Shown here: one piece after another, positions 16,298-23,839 of the stretch | Numbering within the stretch: position 1 is the first letter of the stretch | Layout: every line of letters starts with the position of its first letter | Assembly: GCA_013202595.1 (NCBI GenBank) | Contig: JABMPV010000347.1 | Span: 1-25,818 of the forward strand | Source: a bacterium | GTDB lineage: Bacteria > Actinomycetota > Acidimicrobiia > Spongiisociales > UBA11373 | DNA length: 25,818 nucleotides | Reading direction: 5' to 3' | Program-made: the position numbers and the translations under genes | Notes under the pieces: model-generated | Databases searched by the model: none | What the model was told of the DNA's origin: nothing | Seen by the model: the letters and a program-made list of their open reading frames with translations, nothing else

Positions 16298-17676
16298 AGC
16301 AGCGACATCCCTTCTGCTGCGAGACCCGACTCGGTGGCCACCTGCCGGGCAAGGGGTCGGCAGCGAGCGATCTGCTCTGCCTCGTCCACCGTGGTCGGCG
16401 AACCCTCTGCCAACAGCCTGCGTCCGTCCACCCACACATCGGAAACCGATCGCGGGCTCGTGCAGTAGGCCACCTGCTGATAGGGGTCGTGGATGTTGGC
16501 CAGTTCGACCGTGCCGCCCAGCAGGACGACGTCGGCCCGCTTGCCCGGTTCGAGGCTGCCGATGAGATCGTCGAGGCCCAGAGCCTCTGCCCCGCCGATG
16601 GTGGCCATCCTGAGCACCTCCGGCGCGGTGATCGATGCCGGATCGAGGCGATCGACCTTCTGCAGCAGCGCCGCCATCTTGACGGCCTCGAGCATGTTCT
16701 GGGAGTCGTTGGATGCGGCTCCGTCGGTGCCGATCCCGACCCGCAAGCCGCCCGCCAGCAGGCGAGGCACCCGGCTGACACCCGACCCAAGGATCATGTT
16801 TGCCACCGGGTTGTGGGCGGCGGCGATGTCGTGGGCCACCAATAGCTCGATGTCGGCCTCGGTGAGCCAGATCAGATGGGCCCCGATGACATCGAGGTCG
16901 AGCAGACCGATCTCGGCTGCCTGCTCGACGGAGTTGCGGCCCCACCGTCCCCTGGCCTCGACGACTTCCTCCCGGACCTCGGCGAGGTGGGTGTGCACCG
17001 GCCAGCCGTGCTCGGTACCGAGCGCGACCGCGGTCTCGAGCATCTCATCGCTCGACCCGAGCATGGTCCCGACACCGAGACGGAAGTCGAGGAGCTCAGC
17101 CGCCCCGGCCTCCTCTGCGAGTGCCAGGTGCTCCTCCACTGCGGCGCCGACGCTGAAGCGCCCGCCGCCGAACGCATCGAAGGCGTCCTCGGCACCGAAG
17201 GCCACGTTGGCGCGCAACCCGGCCCTTGTGAGGCCTTCGACCACTCCGAGGCTCGCAAAGGAACCGGGCCGGTAGTGATGGAACATGTCGTTGAGGCAGG
17301 TCACTCCGGAGTGGAGCATCTCGGCGGCCTTCAGCAGCGCTCCTTCACGAGCCATCTCTGCAGTGAGGACCGAACCGGCGGGGGTCACGACACGCATCCC
17401 CCACTCGAACAGCGTCAGGTTGGATCCCATCCCCGGCACCAGCGCTTCCGACAGGTGGGTGTGGGCGTTGACCAATCCGGGGATCACGATCCCGGTTCCG
17501 TCGCCGACGACTACCACATCGGGGGCGGCTTTCCGCAATTCGGCATATGTACCGACCGACTCGATGCCGCCATCTGCGGCGATGAGCACGGCGCCGTCTC
17601 GAATGGCGCCATCGGGACCGGAGGTCAGGGCCCAGGCCCCCCTCACCAGGATGCGCTCACGGCCGGGAAGTGTCAT
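16285..17676 (-). CDS. Amidohydrolase of the TRZ/ATZ and MTA/SAH deaminase group
   Basis: A 463-residue metal-dependent hydrolase. The metal ligands are visible: H72 and H74 (NAHTHL), H230 within HTHLAE (228-233), H267 (GAHLIW) and D318 (GIGTDGAASND); E233 is the usual proton shuttle. A small N- plus C-terminal beta-sandwich (ILVRGAWALTSG..., GKRADVVLLGG) frames the barrel, as in the family. These enzymes remove amino or other groups from N-heterocycles such as adenosine derivatives, triazines, guanine or cytosine. In this operon it is the best candidate for the first attack on an imported nitrogen compound. The ATG lies one base after the upstream aminotransferase stop. Deamination versus ring opening cannot be settled from sequence. 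Confidence 0.93.
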   Translation of the reverse strand: MTLPGRERILVRGAWALTSGPDGAIRDGAVLIAADGGIESVGTYAELRKAAPDVVVVGDGTGIVIPGLVNAHTHLSEALVPGMGSNLTLFEWGMRVVTPAGSVLTAEMAREGALLKAAEMLHSGVTCLNDMFHHYRPGSFASLGVVEGLTRAGLRANVAFGAEDAFDAFGGGRFSVGAAVEEHLALAEEAGAAELLDFRLGVGTMLGSSDEMLETAVALGTEHGWPVHTHLAEVREEVVEARGRWGRNSVEQAAEIGLLDLDVIGAHLIWLTEADIELLVAHDIAAAHNPVANMILGSGVSRVPRLLAGGLRVGIGTDGAASNDSQNMLEAVKMAALLQKVDRLDPASITAPEVLRMATIGGAEALGLDDLIGSLEPGKRADVVLLGGTVELANIHDPYQQVAYCTSPRSVSDVWVDGRRLLAEGSPTTVDEAEQIARCRPLARQVATESGLAAEGMSLLCET

Positions 17677-17677
17677 G

Positions 17678-18910
17678 TCAGCCGGCCTCGACCTCGGTCA
17701 GGGCCTCGTCGAGCACCCGGAGCGTTTCGTCGAGTTCTTCGGTCGTTACGATCAGCGGCGGCGCCACCCTCACAGTGCCGTCGGCATTGAGCATCGAGCC
17801 GACGATCACGCCGCGGCGCTCCATCGCCTTGACGACCGGCATGGCGAGATCGTCAGGTGCGACGTCGAACGCCCACCACAGGCCGAGGCCCCGTGCCCCG
17901 GTCAGCATCTCATGGGTCTCCATGAGACGGGCGAGGCCGGCACCGAGGTAGTCGCCCATCTCGCGCGCTCGCTCGACCAATCCATCACGCTCGATGATGT
18001 CGAACGCTGCGATGGCGGCAGCGCACGCGACCGGATTGCCGCCAAAGGTCGTGAGGTGCGACAGCGGCGGGTCGAGGAAGGTCGAGAAGATCTCACTGGT
18101 CGAGATGAACGCACCGAGCGGCAGACCGCCGCCCAGCGCCTTGGCGACAGTGATGATGTCGGGGGTGACATCCCACTCCTGGCACGAGTACCAATGGCCC
18201 GAGCGCCCCATGGCGCCCTGCACCTCGTCGGCAATCAGCAGCGCACCGCGCTCTGAGCAAATCTCTCGCAGGGCAGGAAGGAAGTCGTCGGAGGGGATCC
18301 TGACCCCCGCCTCGCCCTGGACTGGCTCGATGATCACTCCTCCGACGGTGTCATCGATGGCCGCTGCAGCCGCATCGATGTCGTCGAAGGGCACGAAGGT
18401 GACCTTCTCCAGCAGCGGCTGGAAGGGAGCGCGATACCGCTCACGCCATGACACCGACAGCGAACCGTACGTCCTGCCGTGGAACGAGCCTTCGAAGGCC
18501 ACATACCCCGGCCTGCCGGTGTACTTGCGGGCCAGTTTGAGGGCTCCTTCGTTCGCCTCGGTGCCGGTGCTGGTGAGGAACGCCACATCGAGGTCGCCAG
18601 GGGCCACCCTCGTGAGCCGCTCGGCGATCTCCACCTGCGGTGGTAGCACGAACCGGCCGTACACGTTGACGTGGGCGTACTGCTCCATCTGGGCCGCGAC
18701 GGCGGCGATCACCTCGGGGTGGGAGTGCCCGACGTTCGATACGGCGATGCCGCTGATCATGTCCAGGTATGAGCCCTCGGTCGTATCCAGCCGGCAGCCC
18801 TTGGCGCCGGTGACCACCATCTCCTTGCGGCCGCCGATGGTCTGGGACAAGTGGTCGATGAAACCGTCCTTGTACCGCTCCGCCATCTCAGCCGACATCT
18901 TCTCGGTCAT
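17678..18910 (-). CDS. Class III PLP-dependent aminotransferase (second copy)
   Basis: A 410-residue enzyme of the omega-transaminase/acetylornithine aminotransferase class. Seen: STGTEANEGALKLARKYTG (114-132) for PLP-phosphate binding, FHGRTYGSLS, IIEPVQGE (193-200), DEVQ at 228-231 and the Schiff-base lysine K257 in VAKALGGG. ATG 18910 has GGAAGG about seven bases ahead and overlaps the permease stop by 4 bases; the frame upstream of it is a shadow. It shares little outside the catalytic blocks with the other class III enzyme of the operon and lacks its cysteine-rich segment. It sits between the transporter and the amidohydrolase, so it probably acts early, on an amine released from the imported compound. 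Confidence 0.93.
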   Translation of the reverse strand: MTEKMSAEMAERYKDGFIDHLSQTIGGRKEMVVTGAKGCRLDTTEGSYLDMISGIAVSNVGHSHPEVIAAVAAQMEQYAHVNVYGRFVLPPQVEIAERLTRVAPGDLDVAFLTSTGTEANEGALKLARKYTGRPGYVAFEGSFHGRTYGSLSVSWRERYRAPFQPLLEKVTFVPFDDIDAAAAAIDDTVGGVIIEPVQGEAGVRIPSDDFLPALREICSERGALLIADEVQGAMGRSGHWYSCQEWDVTPDIITVAKALGGGLPLGAFISTSEIFSTFLDPPLSHLTTFGGNPVACAAAIAAFDIIERDGLVERAREMGDYLGAGLARLMETHEMLTGARGLGLWWAFDVAPDDLAMPVVKAMERRGVIVGSMLNADGTVRVAPPLIVTTEELDETLRVLDEALTEVEAG

Positions 18911-19683
18911 TGCACACCTTCCAACTGACGAGCCTTGTGGTACCACGGGATTGTGAGCCGCTCGATGAGGACGATCAGACCGAAGAACCCGACGCCCAGG
19001 ATCGACAGAGCGAGGATGATCGCAAACACCTCGTCTGTGTTGACGGCCCGGTTCTTGAGCAGCAGCAGGTAGCCGAGGCCGCCCTTGGCGCCCACCCACT
19101 CACCGAACACTGCGCCGAGGACGCTGAATGCAGCAGCGACCTTGGCTCCGGTGAAGATGTACGGCAGAGCGACGGGAATCCGCACTTCGCGGAAGATCCG
19201 TGCCTTGGATGCCCCGAAGGTGCGCATCAACTGCACCATCTCGGGGTCGACCGCCTTCAATCCATCCACTGTGCTCACCGCGATCGGGAAGAAGGCGATC
19301 ATCACCACGACGAGCACCTTCGGCACGATCGAGAAGCCGAACCAGATCACGAGAACCGCTGCGATGGCGGGGATCGGGATGGTCTGGCTGACGATCAGCC
19401 ATGGGTAGACGGCGGATCGGAATATCCGTGAGTAGGCCAGGATGATCCCGAGCGAGATGCCGATGGTCGCACCGAAGATGAACCCGAGGACCATCTCGAG
19501 CGTCGTGATCTTGGCATTTCGGAATACCTCGCTGAGGTTGGAGAACAGGGCCGACAGGACCTCGCTGGGCGCGGGATAGATGCGGGGATCGGCGTCTGTG
19601 ATGATCGTCAACAACTCCCATCCGAGGATCAGCGCCAGGCCGAATATCAGGGGCGGGAGGGTCTTCTTCAGCCATTCAGGCAT
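18907..19683 (-). CDS. ABC transporter permease (TauC/SsuC/ThiX type)
   Basis: A 258-residue inner-membrane protein with about six helices. The cytoplasmic coupling loop is visible as LMRTFGASKARIFREVRIPVALPYI, a good match to the EAA-loop of importer permeases. The N-terminus (PPLIFGLALILGWELLT...RIYPAPSEVLSAL) is typical of the nitrate/sulfonate/taurine/pyrimidine-precursor importer permeases. It probably works as a homodimer with the ATPase gene just upstream, which it overlaps by 8 bases, and the lipoprotein before that. ATG 19683 has a GGAG-type site within the end of the ATPase gene (AGGAGGTGAT, 19690-19699 on the minus strand). Confidence 0.93.
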   Translation of the reverse strand: MPEWLKKTLPPLIFGLALILGWELLTIITDADPRIYPAPSEVLSALFSNLSEVFRNAKITTLEMVLGFIFGATIGISLGIILAYSRIFRSAVYPWLIVSQTIPIPAIAAVLVIWFGFSIVPKVLVVVMIAFFPIAVSTVDGLKAVDPEMVQLMRTFGASKARIFREVRIPVALPYIFTGAKVAAAFSVLGAVFGEWVGAKGGLGYLLLLKNRAVNTDEVFAIILALSILGVGFFGLIVLIERLTIPWYHKARQLEGVQ

Positions 19684-20467
19684 CGGGGATCACCTCCTCG
19701 TCGATGAGTGCTGGTTCATCCGGGTGGAGGTAGCGAATCGCTTGCGCCTTGTACTCCGCAAACTCCCTGGTCATCACCATCTCGTACGGACGTGGTCGTG
19801 GGAGGTCGATCTCGAGGGTCAGGACCACTCGGGCGGGGCGCTCTGAAAGCACGTACACCCGGTCGGACAGCCGGATCGCCTCGTCCACGTCGTGGGTGAT
19901 GAAGAGGATCGAGGCCGCCGACTCCTGCCACACATCGAGGAGCCACGACTGCATCTGCAGCCGTGTCAGGCTGTCGAGCGCTCCGAATGGCTCATCGAGC
20001 AGGAGCACGTCGTCACCCGCCAGGAAGGTCCTGGCCAGAGCGGCGCGCTGGCGCATGCCGCCCGAGATCTCACTGGCATATCTATGACCGAAGCCACCGA
20101 GGCCGAAGCGCTCGAGGATGTCGTCAGCCTGACGCCGGGCTTCAGAACGCGGCGTGCCCTTGACCATGAGGCCGAGTGCCACGTTGTCGACGATCTTCTT
20201 CCACGGCATCAGCAGATCCTTCTGCTGCATGTAGCCGCAGGTCCCCAGCCGATCGTCGGAGCCGTCGACGAGGGCCTCGCCCTCGGTCGGCTCCATCAGG
20301 CCGGAGATGATGTTGAACAGGGTGGATTTCCCGCACCCGCTCGGTCCGAGCAGGCTGACGAAGTTGTGCCGGCCGACCCGGACGTCGACGCCGTCGAGGA
20401 CATCGACGCGAGCCTCACCCTCTCCAAACCCCTTCGAAACGTTGTTTACGCTGATCCGCTCTTCCAT
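19676..20467 (-). CDS. ABC transporter ATPase (TauB/SsuB/ThiZ type)
   Basis: A 263-residue ATPase with Walker A GPSGCGKST (41-49), a Q-loop at MQQKDLLMPW (80-89), signature SGGMRQRAALART (135-147), Walker B LLLDEPFGALD (155-165) and H-loop FITHDVDEA (189-197). All catalytic residues are present. The pattern matches importer ATPases for nitrate, sulfonate, taurine or hydroxymethylpyrimidine. I chose ATG 20467, with GAGAGGG just before it; the frame could start at 20500, but this would run through a strong hairpin. The permease gene overlaps its end by 8 bases. Confidence 0.93.
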   Translation of the reverse strand: MEERISVNNVSKGFGEGEARVDVLDGVDVRVGRHNFVSLLGPSGCGKSTLFNIISGLMEPTEGEALVDGSDDRLGTCGYMQQKDLLMPWKKIVDNVALGLMVKGTPRSEARRQADDILERFGLGGFGHRYASEISGGMRQRAALARTFLAGDDVLLLDEPFGALDSLTRLQMQSWLLDVWQESAASILFITHDVDEAIRLSDRVYVLSERPARVVLTLEIDLPRPRPYEMVMTREFAEYKAQAIRYLHPDEPALIDEEVIPDA

Positions 20468-20485
20468 TGGCCCTCTCTTGTGTGG

Positions 20486-20515
20486 GGCCCGGGGGAGCAC
20501 GCGCTCCCCCGGGCC
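20486..20515 (-). promoter_or_regulatory. Strong intergenic hairpin between binding-protein and ATPase genes
   Basis: A perfect 13-bp inverted repeat (20486-20498 and 20503-20515, arms GGCCCGGGGGAGC) with a 4-base loop lies 11 bases after the lipoprotein stop and 18 bases before the ATPase start. There is no T-run after it, so it is not a standard intrinsic terminator. Similar structures after binding-protein genes protect the upstream message or cut downstream expression, giving more binding protein than membrane components; that role is inferred here. Confidence 0.8.
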
Positions 20516-20526
20516 GGCACCACCGC

Positions 20527-21522
20527 CTACGGGAGGAACTCGGTGGTGATGAGGTTCTCGGGTACGGACTCGAGGACCCCGACCTCGACTGCCCAGGTCA
20601 GGTACGTCGTGATCGCCGCTTCGGAGACCTCGCCGTACTTGCCATTGGGTCCAAGGAAGAACGGCTGGACATTGGCGAACTCCGCAGTGGCGAAGTCGAT
20701 GTCGATGCCGTCCGCATTGGCCGCCAGGTTGGCGATGGCCGCAGCCGGGTCGTCCAGTGCGAACTCGTATCCCTTGGTGAGGGCACGGGCGAACGCACTG
20801 AGGATTGCCGGGCGGTCCTTGATCGTCTCGGCACTGGCGAAGATCACCAGCTCGGGATACGGCGGTGCGCCGTACTCATCGGGACGGAACACGGTGGGCA
20901 CTTCACCCTCCAGCTCCAGCACGACGGCCTCTGCGCTCCAGAACCCGATGGCCGCATCGACCGTTTGGCCGATGAGGTTGCCGACTGCGTCGAACCCGAT
21001 CGTCACGAACTCGACGCTGTCCACGTCGACGCCACTGCTCGAGAGGATCACCTTGGCGATCGCCTCGTCAGACGGCACACCGGTCACACCGATGGTCGCG
21101 CCGTTCAACTGGTTGGGGTTGGTGACACCAATCGCCTCTGTCGACATGAGTGCCGCAAGCGGCACCTGCTCGAGCGCCATGAAGATCTGGATGTCCTCAC
21201 CCTGGGCCCGCAGCGATGCGACGTCGGCGATCGGGGCAATGCCGATGGTGGCCTGCCCTGCGAGCACCAGACGCAGCGTGTCTGCCGACGATGTCGGCGG
21301 TTGGATGTCGATGTCGATGTTTTCCGCTTCGAAGTAACCCTCGGCGAGCGCCGTGTAGATGCCGGCATGAATGCCGCCCGGCACGAAGTCGAGAATCAGG
21401 GTGACACCCGTCTCCTCGCCGAGGCTGCCGTCGTCGTCGCCGCATGCAGCGGCGATGAGTGAGATCGCGAGCACCAGCACCATAAGGCTGGCGAACCGTC
21501 CCCTCATTCCTCTTCTCGTCAT
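20527..21522 (-). CDS. ABC transporter substrate-binding lipoprotein (THI5/NMT1-like)
   Basis: A 331-residue exported lipoprotein. The signal sequence is MTRRGMRGRF followed by a hydrophobic stretch and the lipobox AAAC with C27 as the lipidation site, then an acidic GDDDG linker. The mature part starts VTLILDFVPGGIHAGIYTALAEGYFEAENIDIDI, close to the DFVPN-HAGIY pattern of ThiY/THI5-type pyrimidine-binding proteins; NPNQLNGATIGVTG is the usual domain-crossing block. ThiY-like proteins bind N-formyl-aminopyrimidine thiamine breakdown products, but the same fold also binds taurine, nitrate, riboflavin and other compounds. ATG 21522 is preceded by GGGAGGAA. The substrate is probably a small nitrogen-containing organic molecule. 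Confidence 0.92.
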   Translation of the reverse strand: MTRRGMRGRFASLMVLVLAISLIAAACGDDDGSLGEETGVTLILDFVPGGIHAGIYTALAEGYFEAENIDIDIQPPTSSADTLRLVLAGQATIGIAPIADVASLRAQGEDIQIFMALEQVPLAALMSTEAIGVTNPNQLNGATIGVTGVPSDEAIAKVILSSSGVDVDSVEFVTIGFDAVGNLIGQTVDAAIGFWSAEAVVLELEGEVPTVFRPDEYGAPPYPELVIFASAETIKDRPAILSAFARALTKGYEFALDDPAAAIANLAANADGIDIDFATAEFANVQPFFLGPNGKYGEVSEAAITTYLTWAVEVGVLESVPENLITTEFLP

Positions 21523-21566
21523 GCTCAGTTCCTCCCTGTCTCGTCGTCTCGTCTGCGTGTGGTTGG

Positions 21567-22229
21567 TCAGATGAATCCGTCGGTGTCGAAGGTCGCCTCG
21601 ACCCACGCCATCGCCCGCGGCAGTTCTGCTGCGGTATGGCGAAGCCGGCCTCCCCACTCGATCTCCCCTCTCTCGGTAGGTGCCTCCAGTGCGACGCGTG
21701 CCCGCTCCTCGAGGAAGTAGAGCCGCGTCAATGCTTCGAGCAGTGACTCTCCGACTGCGAGGCAGCCGTTGGCTCGCAGTACCACCGAGTGGTCCCGGCC
21801 GAGCGATTCGGCCACTGCAGAGCCCTGGTCGAGCGTGCTGATGAGATCTACATCGGGATGCACCGGGACCCGCTCTCCGGCCAGCGCTCCGAGGCCGTGG
21901 AGGAGCGGGATGTCGTTCGTCCCGACACCCCAGAGCACGACAGCCGGTGAATGGCCGCGGCAGATCGCCCCGACATCGGAGCGAGCCAGATAGATGGCGG
22001 CGTGCAGGGGCGTCTCCAGCGGGGCCCCGCCGCCGCCCGACGGCGGATTGGCCGTATCGGGAACGATGATCACGTCGTCGGGGCCGGCGCTGAGAAACGG
22101 CACGGTGCTGGTTATCGCGAATCCATCGCCGAAGCGTGCCGAGACATGTCCGAATGCCTCTGCCATGCCGGCGAGGGCCATCATCATGGCGGTCTCGGAG
22201 ACCATCTCACGGACGGCGCGTTCATCCAT
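21567..22229 (-). CDS. Class II aldolase/adducin-like protein with altered metal ligands
   Basis: A 220-residue protein of the AraD/FucA-like fold: FGHVSARFGDGFAIT (26-40), ETPLHAAIY (72-80), CRGHSP (90-95) and LRANGCLAVG (151-160). In zinc-dependent class II aldolases the third block is normally HxHS and the fourth contains HG; here these read RGHS (91-94) and NG (N154-G155). So two of the three usual histidine ligands appear replaced, leaving H93. It may bind metal differently, act as a decarboxylase or isomerase, or be non-catalytic. The ATG at 22229 overlaps the aldehyde dehydrogenase stop by 8 bases and has GGAGGG upstream. The binding-protein gene follows after 44 bases. Confidence 0.85.
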   Translation of the reverse strand: MDERAVREMVSETAMMMALAGMAEAFGHVSARFGDGFAITSTVPFLSAGPDDVIIVPDTANPPSGGGGAPLETPLHAAIYLARSDVGAICRGHSPAVVLWGVGTNDIPLLHGLGALAGERVPVHPDVDLISTLDQGSAVAESLGRDHSVVLRANGCLAVGESLLEALTRLYFLEERARVALEAPTERGEIEWGGRLRHTAAELPRAMAWVEATFDTDGFI

Positions 22230-23661
22230 CGGGGCCCTCCACGGGGACTCCGGCGGGTCGCAGGCCCTTGATGGCGATCACCCTGGTTCGGGTGAGGTCT
22301 TCATAGGTGTAGCCCATCCCCTCCCGGCCGGTACCGGCGAGGCCCACGCCGCCGAAGGGGATCACCGGCGGCCGGTAGTTGTTGGTGCCGTTGACCACAG
22401 AGACGCCGACCTGGAACTGCTCGGCGACGGACATCGCCCTGGCGATGTCTCTCGAGAACACGGCGGCCGTCAGCGCCAATTTCGACTGGTTGACGATCGC
22501 AACGGACTCCTCGTCGTCGTCGAATGGGATCGTGGTGACGACCGGCCCGAAGATCTCCTCGTCTGCGGCCACATCGGCATCCGACGGGACCAGTCCGAGC
22601 AGCGCAGGCGGGAACCAGGCTCCGTCTGCCGAGGTCTCGCCGCGAACCAGTGAGCCGCCCTGGGACACTGCTGTAGCAACCTGAGCAGCCACGTGGTCGG
22701 CTGAACGTGCATCGATGAGCGGTCCGACCTCGCTCGCCTCGTCGACCGGGTCGCCGACCTTGACTGCCGACAGGGCAGCCTCGAGGCGCTCAACTACCTC
22801 ACCGGCGACGCTCCTGTGCACGATGAGCCGCTTGGTTGCGGCGCACGCCTGGCCGTTCATCAGCATCCGGCCCTTGAGCGTCTCTGTGACCACGAGATCG
22901 AGATCGGCATCGTCCATGACGACTGCGGCCCCGTTGCCTCCCAATTCAAGGTGCAGCGGGCGCAGCATCTCGGCCGTGGCCTTGGCCACGGCGACGCCTG
23001 CTCCAACACTCCCGGTGAGCGAGACGGCGGCGACACCCGGTGCGGCGCACAGTGCTGCACTCACCTCACGCCCTCCGGGGAGGACGGTGAGCACGCCCTC
23101 GGGAAGTCCGGCATCGATGAGCGCCTGAGCGGTTGCGATGGTGGCGAGCGGGTTCTGCGGCGGAGGCTTGAGCACGACGGTGTTGCCTGCGGCCAGCGCC
23201 GCTGCAGCCTTCTCGATGGTCAGTTCGACCGGGAAGTTGAAAGGGATCACGCACACGACGACGCCGAGAGGAACCCGTTCGACGATGGTGAGATCGCGCT
23301 CGCCGCCCGGCAGTGCGCCGGTTGGCGCCAGGTATCCGGAATCGAACCTGCCGATGTGGGCGTTCTCATCGAGTAGCCCGGCCGCACCCATGACCTCTCT
23401 GCGAGCCTGGGAGATGACCTTGCCGCTCTCCCGTGCGTGCAGGAGACCCAACTCGTCGACCTGGCCCCTCAGCAGCGCGGCCGCGCGTGACAGCACCGCA
23501 GCGCGGTCGTGGGGTGCGGCCCTGCGCCAGGCGTCGAGTGCGGCATTCGCCGCGGCAACGGCCGTGGTGACATCGTCGACGGTGGATTCACGGACCGTTC
23601 CGACGATCGACCCGTCCGCAGGCGCATGGACCGGGCGCTCGGGCCCTGAAGCGATCAACAT
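22222..23661 (-). CDS. NAD(P)-dependent aldehyde dehydrogenase
   Basis: A 479-residue ALDH. Catalytic residues are present: N142 (PFNFP), K165 (VLKPPP), E239 (LELGGN) and the nucleophile C273 (GQACAATKR). VSLTGSVGAG and EEIFGPV are the cofactor and oligomer blocks. The ALDH should oxidise an aldehyde produced by one of the transaminases or the aldolase-like protein to an acid. I chose ATG 23661 because GGAGG lies six bases before it; ATG 23715 in frame would add 18 arginine-rich residues and has no nearby ribosome site. It is the first gene of the long minus-strand run, facing the SDR gene across a regulatory region. Confidence 0.93.
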   Translation of the reverse strand: MLIASGPERPVHAPADGSIVGTVRESTVDDVTTAVAAANAALDAWRRAAPHDRAAVLSRAAALLRGQVDELGLLHARESGKVISQARREVMGAAGLLDENAHIGRFDSGYLAPTGALPGGERDLTIVERVPLGVVVCVIPFNFPVELTIEKAAAALAAGNTVVLKPPPQNPLATIATAQALIDAGLPEGVLTVLPGGREVSAALCAAPGVAAVSLTGSVGAGVAVAKATAEMLRPLHLELGGNGAAVVMDDADLDLVVTETLKGRMLMNGQACAATKRLIVHRSVAGEVVERLEAALSAVKVGDPVDEASEVGPLIDARSADHVAAQVATAVSQGGSLVRGETSADGAWFPPALLGLVPSDADVAADEEIFGPVVTTIPFDDDEESVAIVNQSKLALTAAVFSRDIARAMSVAEQFQVGVSVVNGTNNYRPPVIPFGGVGLAGTGREGMGYTYEDLTRTRVIAIKGLRPAGVPVEGPDG

Positions 23662-23747
23662 CGGCAGCCTCCGGCGGAACGCGCGAACAGTCCGCTCCCG
23701 GAATCCTGCCGACATCCGAATCCAGCCAGGTTCGCTCCTGTGGCTTA

Positions 23748-23776
23748 TTGTCTCTAACAGAGAGACAGCCTACAGA
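23748..23776 (+). promoter_or_regulatory. Possible promoter of the SDR gene
   Basis: TTGTCT at 23748-23753, a 17-base spacer and TACAGA at 23771-23776 resemble a weak sigma-70-type promoter directed at the SDR gene. The expected start would leave about a 60-base leader, ending in a strong ribosome site (AGGAGAGGAG). The match is modest. The spacer and -35 box are covered by a palindrome, which is the usual layout of a repressor site. The opposing promoter for the long operon should also lie here, but no convincing boxes were seen. Confidence 0.4.
23749..23767. promoter_or_regulatory. Operator-like palindrome TGTCTCT-N5-AGAGACA
   Basis: Perfect 7-bp arms (23749-23755, 23761-23767) flank five bases, giving a 19-bp site of the size bound by dimeric winged-helix regulators. 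It stands in the only divergent promoter region of the catabolic genes, between the ALDH and SDR genes. The GntR-type regulator encoded inside the operon is an obvious candidate to bind it, though this pairing is inferred from position only. Confidence 0.6.
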
Positions 23777-23839
23777 ACGTGCGTGGCCCCTGCACGTCAG
23801 ATCGCACTGAGGCACTGAATCGCCAGGAGAGGAGCAGCC

